A stretch of 9,842 bases of DNA from Akkermansia sp. GTDB lineage: Bacteria > Verrucomicrobiota > Verrucomicrobiia > Verrucomicrobiales > Akkermansiaceae. A program made the position numbers and the translations under genes. The DNA is taken from the NCBI GenBank assembly GCA_017379255.1, contig JAFNWZ010000078.1:1-9842 (forward strand). Reading direction: 5' to 3'. Below, in pieces: positions 5,665 to 9,842 of this stretch (the stretch's first letter is position 1; each line of letters starts with the position of its first letter). The notes beneath the pieces are model-generated. The model saw only the letters and a list, made by a program, of their open reading frames with translations, was not told the DNA's origin and searched no databases.

Positions 5665-5898
5665 TCATTTCCTGACAAAACCAACCGAGCGGCAACCCAT
5701 CTGCTGGGGAGGCATGAACGTGGGCTGAACCCTGGCACTCGCACGCGCCATGCGGGCATCCGCCTTGCGCTTCAGCACAACATCCTGCAACTCCAGCAAG
5801 CGCGCCACTGGAAACTCACTCCCCGCCGGCGCACCCTTTGCCTCCGGAAGCCCCAGCTCCGCCGCCAACTCCTGGGGAATTGTCAGACTATCCGGCAT
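5665..5898 (-). CDS. Hypothetical phage protein, 77 aa
   Basis: The start at 5898 is chosen because GGAGGTG lies five bases upstream and it overlaps the RusA gene end by 11 bases; the open frame reaches back to 5949. The product starts MPDSLTIPQELAAELGLPEAKG, has a helical middle (FPVARLLELQDVVLKRKADARMARASAR) and ends with a basic Pro/Gln segment (PPQQMGCRSVGFVRK). I recognise no family. Its place after a junction resolvase suggests a DNA-metabolism accessory role at most. Confidence 0.6.
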   Translation of the reverse strand: MPDSLTIPQELAAELGLPEAKGAPAGSEFPVARLLELQDVVLKRKADARMARASARVQPTFMPPQQMGCRSVGFVRK

Positions 5899-6319
5899 GC
5901 TGCACCTCCATCTTCGCAAGAATTTCCAGGAACTCATCCCTGTTATCAAACAGCATCAGGCTCATGCTCAGGTGAAACCGCGCATGCTCCTTATCCAGGT
6001 GCACCACACTGCTGCAGCCAGTGCAAACCTCATTATCATCTGCACCCAGCATATCGAAAATACCATCCTGGTACGCCTTGACATTCGCCAGCCGGTTATC
6101 ATAATCCACGCGGTGGCCACGCCAGAAAGTGACCAGGTACACAAAGCGCGGATGAAACTCCCCACGCTTCACACCGGCCTCCTGCATCGCCCGCAAGGCA
6201 AGCACCCGCGCCTGCCCGCGCGCCATCTTCACAGCGCCGGCACGCGCCCGGCCATCCCGCTTTCCGTGGTTCACATCCAGCTCCCGCGGCACCGGCGGCA
6301 AATCAATCACCAACATCAT
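5888..6319 (-). CDS. rusA: RusA-type Holliday junction resolvase
   Basis: This 143-residue protein matches RusA in size and motifs. LPPVPR near the N-terminus is the usual first strand. The conserved acidic block is VDYDNRLANVKAYQDGIFDML followed by GADDNEV (residues 71-98), supplying the Asp residues (D72, D74, D94/D95) that bind metal and a Lys (K81) near the active site. RusA homodimers cut four-way junctions and are often phage-borne, resolving replication or recombination intermediates before packaging. The ATG overlaps the previous stop as ATGA; an adjacent second ATG is possible. AGGGGGG lies about seven bases upstream. A CTGC pair (residues 99-102) just after the catalytic block is not typical of the E. 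coli protein. Confidence 0.82.
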   Translation of the reverse strand: MMLVIDLPPVPRELDVNHGKRDGRARAGAVKMARGQARVLALRAMQEAGVKRGEFHPRFVYLVTFWRGHRVDYDNRLANVKAYQDGIFDMLGADDNEVCTGCSSVVHLDKEHARFHLSMSLMLFDNRDEFLEILAKMEVQHAG

Positions 6320-6999
6320 TGCTCTGCCCCCCTATCTTCCAACTGCGCCAGACACGTGCCCAGCTTGCCCTCATGGTCATGATCGAAGCCCACATAATCG
6401 CGCCCGACAAATGCCATCCCGCTCAAATCCGGGCATTCCGAATCCTCCGCCGGCACATCCTTGCGATACAATTCATTCTTCGCTATAAACCCAAGCGCCA
6501 GACCCGCTGCTTCCTTCTCGTGAATTCCCTTTAATTTTGAGAGTTCCTGCGCCAGCTTCTCTTTTAATTTTGAGAGTTCCTGCGCCTGGCGAATCTTCAT
6601 TTTCTCATCACTCCGCCGGAACGCATCATAACAAGGTTTCCAGAACACATCCAGCAAAGCCGCCTCGGCGCGATTCAACTCCAGGACATAGCAAATCACA
6701 CGCTCCTTCTGGAACACACGGACATAGATAGAGTCCCCATCCCTCAGACCGAACGAATACACCAGCTGCGCCAGCACCTGCGAAAACCCAGGGAAATACT
6801 TGCGCACAGTAAACGAGTATGACTGCAACGAAGTCACCCCCGCTCCCGCAGCGAGTTCCACACTCTCTATCGTCACCCCAGTCTTCTCCAGCAAACGGTT
6901 CAACAGCCGCCGGGCATTCTCACGCTCACCACCCACGCCGCGCGTGGCCAGAGCATACAGCTTCAGCAGTTTTTCCATTGAATCTTTCTTATCAGCCAT
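6316..6999 (-). CDS. DUF2786-like phage protein
   Basis: This 227-residue protein starts with MEKLLKLYALA... ERENARRLLNRLLEKTGVTIESV (residues 8-45), resembling the DUF2786 helical domain of phage and bacterial proteins. The middle (60-130) is alpha/beta (YIYVRVF-like, VICYVLELNRAEAALLDVFW). Residues about 135-160 are a charged helix with an 11-residue repeat (AQELSKLKEKL, AQELSKLKGIH). The end is acidic (FDHDHEGKLG). The function is unknown; such proteins often lie among recombination and replication genes, as here beside RusA. AAGGAGG lies five bases before ATG. The family call is tentative. Confidence 0.6.
   Translation of the reverse strand: MADKKDSMEKLLKLYALATRGVGGERENARRLLNRLLEKTGVTIESVELAAGAGVTSLQSYSFTVRKYFPGFSQVLAQLVYSFGLRDGDSIYVRVFQKERVICYVLELNRAEAALLDVFWKPCYDAFRRSDEKMKIRQAQELSKLKEKLAQELSKLKGIHEKEAAGLALGFIAKNELYRKDVPAEDSECPDLSGMAFVGRDYVGFDHDHEGKLGTCLAQLEDRGAEQ
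6530..6586. repeat. 24-bp direct repeat, 33-bp period
   Basis: A 24-base sequence starting tttaattttgagag is exactly repeated at 6530-6553 and 6563-6586. The 33-base period equals 11 codons and duplicates AQELSKLK in the DUF2786-like protein, extending its coiled helix. Exact identity suggests a recent duplication. Confidence 0.85.
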
Positions 7000-7011
7000 T
7001 TTTCCCTCCTT

Positions 7012-7338
7012 TCACCATAATTCAACAGACAATTTCAGCCGAGCTGCTTCCTTGAACACAGCCAGTACCTCCATCACATCCTCCCTGCTGGCAATCCTGC
7101 ACTCAAAATCACCGGCAGCCTCAATAGCCGCCGCAATCTTGCGAGCTCGCTTCCACCAGATAAGCTGCGTCCGGTGATTATACAACCCGGCAAACCACAG
7201 CATAACCGTCTTATACTTTTGAGGAGCTGCCTCTGCCAAATCCTCCACCATTACACGCCACGACCAACTGGAGCAACCGTAAAAACTCCCCTCCACATGA
7301 TTACCTGGAGCATATGCTACACTTATTGCGTATCCCAT
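7012..7338 (-). CDS. Hypothetical phage protein, 108 aa
   Basis: The start is placed at the ATG at 7338, with AAGGAA upstream; an in-frame GTG directly precedes it. The product starts MGYAISVAYAPGNHVEGSFYG and is rich in aromatic residues (WSWRVMVEDL, VMLWFAGLYNH, LIWWKRARKIAAAIE), followed by a helical end. It is soluble with no membrane segment. I recognise no family. It sits in the early operon between a Cys-rich protein and the DUF2786-like gene. Confidence 0.55.
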   Translation of the reverse strand: MGYAISVAYAPGNHVEGSFYGCSSWSWRVMVEDLAEAAPQKYKTVMLWFAGLYNHRTQLIWWKRARKIAAAIEAAGDFECRIASREDVMEVLAVFKEAARLKLSVELW

Positions 7339-7355
7339 CACGATTCCTTTCTGCT

Positions 7356-7658
7356 TTACCTATATCTCTCACAACACGCCAGCGAGCGCCAGCGGAACCA
7401 AATGTCTTCCTTTACGCTGCAATACTTATCGCTGCATCTGTCCTTATGACAGTAGTACAGCTTCTTAATCAGCTCGAAAAACTCTTTCAGAATCTGCACA
7501 GCGTTCCCACGGTCAGACTCGAATACACGGCACCACGCACAATAATCCTCGCCTATAATCTTGAGATCCGTCTGGCAATCCCAGAGCAACTTCAGAATAG
7601 CCTCGCGGTTCTTGCGGATATACCCCCTGGCAGTAGGACGCACTTTTCTCTTAGCCAT
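7356..7658 (-). CDS. Cys-rich hypothetical protein, 100 aa
   Basis: This basic protein contains eight Cys residues: C28, a C40-x2-C43 pair, C70-x4-C75-x4-C80 and an adjacent C95-C96. The spacing suggests one metal site or disulphides, but it matches no zinc-finger class I can name. The N-terminus is very basic (MAKRKVRPTARGYIRKNRE). Its start overlaps the stop of the upstream gene by 8 bases, and AGGGG lies upstream. Function unknown; nucleic-acid binding is plausible from charge and Cys pattern only. Confidence 0.55.
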   Translation of the reverse strand: MAKRKVRPTARGYIRKNREAILKLLWDCQTDLKIIGEDYCAWCRVFESDRGNAVQILKEFFELIKKLYYCHKDRCSDKYCSVKEDIWFRWRSLACCERYR

Positions 7659-8043
7659 TTTTCTGCCCCTTTCCGTCCAGGTTAATCAGCAGCTCCGCAA
7701 ACGCATCGTCCGCAATGGACTCATAGCGCTGCACATCATACCACAGCCGGTGAATGCACGGATGAACATCATTACCCAGGAACATACCGCCCTCCAGGCA
7801 ATGCCGGGTATAGAAAATCCACCCCTCCACATCATACTCACCGTATTCCTGCATCTCCCGCACGCGGGCAGTCTCCAGCATACCGCGCAACAGCCGCAGC
7901 ACCTCTGCAGCCTCATCCGCCTGCGCCACAGAATAGCGGCCATTGCGCCGCCAGCTATTCCAGACCACAGCCGTGTACTGCAACTCCGGCACCAGCTCAT
8001 GCCCCGCCAGCCACTCCGGCTCAAAATGAATCCATGTAGCCAT
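7651..8043 (-). CDS. Hypothetical phage protein, 130 aa
   Basis: The start is placed at MATWIHFEPEW (ATG 8043), although no good Shine-Dalgarno is visible; an alternative ATG at 8070 lies inside the upstream gene. The protein is soluble, acidic and helical, with repeated Trp/Tyr/Glu segments (AVVWNSWRR, VRLWYDVQRYE-like, EYGEYDVEGWIFYTRHCLEG). I recognise no family. It overlaps the Cys-rich gene by 8 bases, so the two are probably co-translated. Confidence 0.55.
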   Translation of the reverse strand: MATWIHFEPEWLAGHELVPELQYTAVVWNSWRRNGRYSVAQADEAAEVLRLLRGMLETARVREMQEYGEYDVEGWIFYTRHCLEGGMFLGNDVHPCIHRLWYDVQRYESIADDAFAELLINLDGKGQKNG

Positions 8044-8053
8044 AACTAAAAAA

Positions 8054-8248
8054 TCACTTCTGCCCTTCATTTTTCATACCCAGCAGCTCCGCCAGCGCCC
8101 GCGCCTGGGCAGCCAGGCGTTCAGCAGCATCCGCCGTAGCATGCCGGTTACCCTGGCGCGCCACCGTCAGCAACTCCTGGCACCGCTCATGCACCCGGGT
8201 CACCATACCATCATACGGAGGCCCAAGGTGTACCACTTGCCCGTTCAT
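8054..8248 (-). CDS. Hypothetical small helical protein, 64 aa
   Basis: The start is at 8248, five bases after GGAGGTG, overlapping the preceding stop as ATGA. The product starts MNGQVVHLGPPYDG and continues as one or two amphipathic helices (VTRVHERCQELLTVARQG, then TADAAERLAAQARALAELLG). No family recognised. The composition suggests a small dimeric or partner-binding helical protein. Confidence 0.55.
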   Translation of the reverse strand: MNGQVVHLGPPYDGMVTRVHERCQELLTVARQGNRHATADAAERLAAQARALAELLGMKNEGQK

Positions 8249-8532
8249 CGCAGCACCTCCATTCTCGTCAGATTCATCTTCACAAGCTGCTGCCACAGGT
8301 TATTCACCTCAGCATACAGCTCATCCTCCGTGGCCACATCCTTGGCCCGCACCTTGTATCGATGCAGAGCCCTGGAATCACCGGCGGCATACACCTTGAC
8401 ACTCACAACATGGTCCCCGCTCCGCGTAATGGTCATGCAATGACCACCGCGCAGCAGCGGTTCCATAGACTGGATTTCCACGAAAAGCCGACTGCACGCC
8501 AGCAGCTCATTCATCGGTTCACCATCATTCAT
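8245..8532 (-). CDS. Hypothetical phage protein, 95 aa
   Basis: The start at 8532 follows GGAGGTGCAGC with good spacing and overlaps the upstream stop as ATGA. The product has a beta-rich middle (HCMTITRSGDHVVSVKVYAAG) and a helical end (ELYAEVNNLWQQLVKMNLTRMEVLR). It is soluble, and I recognise no family. Its last codons supply the Shine-Dalgarno of the next gene. Confidence 0.55.
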   Translation of the reverse strand: MNDGEPMNELLACSRLFVEIQSMEPLLRGGHCMTITRSGDHVVSVKVYAAGDSRALHRYKVRAKDVATEDELYAEVNNLWQQLVKMNLTRMEVLR

Positions 8533-8813
8533 GCTGCACCTCCCTCCTGATTCACCCTGTGACGCAGCGCCCTCCACTGCTCAGCCTGCACCACAGCTGC
8601 ATTAAAAGCATTCTCCCATCCAAGCTCCCTTGCCGAAAAATAGCGGCAATACTCCACCCCCCTGATTTGCATACAAGCGCGGTATCCGCAAAAAGAATGT
8701 CCCTTATCATACGAATACTCCCTTACATTTTTAGCCCCCTTCGGCTTGTCCGGCTTGCCATCCGGCATCTGCCAGCCCCGCGGGTCATACTTGATTTGAT
8801 TATCCTTATCCAT
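8529..8813 (-). CDS. Small protein with possible AP2-like DNA-binding fold
   Basis: The start is taken as ATG 8813 (MDKDNQIKYDPRGW); the frame stays open to 8948 but there crosses the tRNA-like element. Residues 1-33 are polar and Pro/Lys-rich. Residues about 40-80 read as strands GYRACMQIRG and VEYCRYFSA followed by a helix ELGWENAFNAAVVQAEQWRAL. This strand-strand-helix order with aromatic spacing resembles AP2/integrase-type DNA-binding domains of phage proteins. The Shine-Dalgarno is weak. A hairpin (8825-8849) lies just before the start and could affect its expression. The fold is inferred and unconfirmed. Confidence 0.5.
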   Translation of the reverse strand: MDKDNQIKYDPRGWQMPDGKPDKPKGAKNVREYSYDKGHSFCGYRACMQIRGVEYCRYFSARELGWENAFNAAVVQAEQWRALRHRVNQEGGAA

Positions 8814-8824
8814 AACAGAAACTT

Positions 8825-8849
8825 GCCAGCTTGCCACGGCCCGGCTGGC
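8825..8849 (-). other. Hairpin just upstream of the AP2-like gene
   Basis: GCCAGC at 8825-8830 pairs with GCTGGC at 8844-8849 around a 13-base loop. On the minus strand it is followed by AAGTTTCTGTT and then the ATG at 8813. It may be a weak attenuator, but the T content is low. Confidence 0.3.
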
Positions 8850-8913
8850 GGCGGGACTCATTCTATGCAGGCACCCCGGAAAGCCACACCGTGGCCTGCG
8901 GCTCTCCAGGCGA

Positions 8914-8988
8914 AACCGCCGTGGGGAATCGAACCCCACCCAGGCCACGCACCAGGAAGAATGCCCAGACCTAGTGCCTCCACGCGGT
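8914..8988 (-). tRNA. tRNA-like element 1 (degenerate or pseudo-tRNA)
   Basis: The T arm is canonical: TGGGG-TTCGATT-CCCCA (8938-8922). The 3' acceptor strand CGGCGGT pairs with ACCGC of an upstream ACCGCGT, but the last two of seven pairs fail. Total length is 75, normal for a tRNA. CTGGG-CATTCTT-CCTGG can form an anticodon-like arm, which would put UUC (Glu) at 34-36, but position 33 is A instead of U and the D region is about six bases too short. No CCA is encoded. A pseudo-tRNA or unusual tRNA mimic is more likely than a working tRNA. Confidence 0.45.
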
Positions 8989-9060
8989 AGATTATCGGAA
9001 GCACATTTTAAGCCCGTGCCTCCACCAGGCTACCAACATATATACATGGATAATTCAGCC

Positions 9061-9082
9061 GCCAACGCCTCCCGGCGTTAGC
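9061..9082 (-). other. 9-bp hairpin after tRNA-like element 2
   Basis: GCCAACGCC (9061-9069) pairs over nine positions, including one G-T pair, with GGCGTTAGC (9074-9082) around a 4-base loop. It starts right after the tRNA-like 3' end. No T-run follows, so it is more likely a processing or stability signal than a full intrinsic terminator. Confidence 0.5.
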
Positions 9083-9083
9083 A

Positions 9084-9176
9084 TGCCGCGCCCGGGACTC
9101 GAACCCGGCAGGGCAGCCAGGCCGACCACCCCTCCGCACACCCTCTCCACCCTCCGGCAGAGCCATGCCACGCAGC
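9084..9176 (-). tRNA. tRNA-like element 2 (degenerate or pseudo-tRNA)
   Basis: CCGGG-TTCGAGT-CCCGG forms a perfect T arm. The following GCGCGGC pairs over all seven positions (two G-T) with GCTGCGT at 9176-9170, leaving discriminator A at 9084. The length of 93 would suit a long-variable-arm tRNA. GGCA-TGGCTC-TGCC may be a D arm but follows the acceptor directly, without positions 8-9. The next 30 bases are almost only G, A and T and cannot form an anticodon stem, so no amino acid can be assigned. Confidence 0.5.
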
Positions 9177-9289
9177 AGAATTTCCGGGAACTTATTCTCT
9201 CGCTCCCCCGGTGGAGCGCAGGCAGCTCTCTACAAGCGCACAAACTACCCCTATAAAAGCGCTTGGACGGAACCTATGTAAAACCAATC

Positions 9290-9842
9290 CTACTCCAGCA
9301 TCACCCTGCATCCATACAAGGAGCGCCGATACCTCATATCACGCGCACGCCGCAGCCTCGCACGAGCCCTCTCACCAGCCTGACGCAGCCTCGCAAGGCC
9401 GCGCACCTGCGACCGCTTCAGAATCGAAAACGGCCGCACCCCGGTAGAAGTCCGTATACGGACCTTTTTAGCACACAGCGCCCCGCCAGCACAAAAGCGA
9501 GCCAGAGACGAGCGCGCCACGCCCAATATCAAACACGCCTCCGCCGAAGTGCACCACCCCGTCGGCAGGGCATCCTTCGGCGGGCTCTTCTCTTCCGCCT
9601 GCCTGCGTACCCCCTCCGGCTCCCAGAAAAGCCCGGGAGCACATCCGCCCTGCTTAACCCGCACACTACGCACACCAGCACGATTCAACAAAGCCCTGGT
9701 AGAACGAACATGCAGCCCCAGCGCAGCCGCCGCCTCCCTGGAGGAAATCCACCCAGCCGGAACAGCATCCAAAGCATCCTGCGTAAACTTCGCCGTATGC
9801 CCCACCCCCGGCAGGGCAATGTAAAACCGGCCGTCAACAGCC
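9290..9842 (-). CDS. Tandem helix-turn-helix DNA-binding protein (5' end outside window)
   Basis: The frame runs open from the right edge to TAG at 9290. A GTG at 9805 is possible, but coding-like sequence (DGRFYIALPGVGHTAK) continues upstream of it, so the true start is probably outside. Two similar units are visible: PAGWISSREAAAALGLHVRSTR... and, about 55 residues later, PTGWCTSAEACLILGVARSSLARF..., both excisionase/MerR-like helix-turn-helix patterns with a following beta hairpin. The C-terminus is very basic (about 30 residues rich in Arg). A sequence-specific DNA-binding role is likely; regulator, excisionase-like protein or terminase-like factor cannot be told apart. It is first in the leftward gene order. 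Confidence 0.6.
   Translation of the reverse strand, partial: AVDGRFYIALPGVGHTAKFTQDALDAVPAGWISSREAAAALGLHVRSTRALLNRAGVRSVRVKQGGCAPGLFWEPEGVRRQAEEKSPPKDALPTGWCTSAEACLILGVARSSLARFCAGGALCAKKVRIRTSTGVRPFSILKRSQVRGLARLRQAGERARARLRRARDMRYRRSLYGCRVMLE

Larger units (their letters stand above)
8814..9289. other. Non-coding region with tRNA-like elements and hairpins
   Basis: No convincing protein gene lies here. It holds two tRNA-like elements on the minus strand (8914-8988 and 9084-9176), a 9-bp hairpin at 9061-9082, a 6-bp hairpin at 9201-9218 (CGCTCC/GGAGCG), a weak stem at 8878-8907 and a 6-bp stem at 8825-8849. Possible minus-strand promoter elements are TTTACA (9282-9277) with TTTATA (9257-9252), spaced 19, and TTGGCG (9065-9060) with TATATG (9042-9037), spaced 17; both are weak. 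Confidence 0.5.

Noticed and set aside
4861..6382. Long plus-strand frames opposite the methyltransferase and RusA genes
   Set aside because: Their translations are His/Pro/Gln-rich shadow sequence, while the minus-strand genes have clear motifs and ribosome binding sites.
8814..8948. N-terminal extension of the AP2-like gene into the tRNA-like element
   Set aside because: The extra residues translate the T arm of the tRNA-like sequence and are Arg/Pro-rich; the internal ATG at 8813 is more plausible.
9201..9218. Terminator
   Set aside because: The 6-bp hairpin has no T-run after it on either strand.

Overview
The window reads as part of a tailed double-stranded DNA phage or prophage, probably podovirus-like. 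Every supportable protein gene is on the minus strand, so transcription runs from the right end of the window to the left. Genes are short, tightly packed and often overlap by 1 to 11 bases, and many have strong GGAGG-type ribosome binding sites. A small terminase, a scaffold protein and a major capsid protein identify the virus. The host is a Gram-negative-like bacterium of moderately high GC, but nothing here fixes its phylum, so I name none.

Layout from right to left: 9842-9290 is the 5'-truncated end of a protein with two similar helix-turn-helix domains. 9289-8814 has no convincing protein gene; it holds two tRNA-like elements with good T arms but no acceptable anticodon arm, plus several hairpins. 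8813-5417 is an early/middle operon of small genes: a possible AP2-like DNA-binding protein, several unknown proteins, a Cys-rich protein, a DUF2786-like protein, a RusA-type Holliday junction resolvase and two tiny membrane peptides. A SAM-dependent methyltransferase (5424-4816) and a replication initiator-like protein (4798-3911) follow. The replication gene carries an iteron-like repeat cluster in its middle, as in the lambda O/ori arrangement. A winged-helix regulator (3911-3555) and the small terminase (3477-3025) come next. Then come the capsid genes: a 98-residue protein and the scaffold (2956-1945), the major capsid protein (1815-808), and the N-terminal part of a tail-fibre or baseplate-like protein that runs off the left edge.

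The most interesting signal is in the structural region. Each of its three transcription units (98-aa protein plus scaffold; capsid protein; tail protein) is preceded by the same two-part motif. On the minus strand this is a 17-base box ending GGGAATAGGT, then exactly 15 bases, GTGGTA, exactly 10 bases, and the ATG. The first two units end in strong intrinsic terminators. This looks like a phage late-promoter class not used by the early genes, and its fixed spacing to ATG raises the possibility of leaderless late mRNAs.

Other points to check: two arrays of a degenerate 7-bp repeat on either side of the winged-helix regulator, one translated in frame inside the replication protein; the lack of a large terminase or portal gene between the small terminase and the capsid genes; and the degenerate tRNA-like pair.
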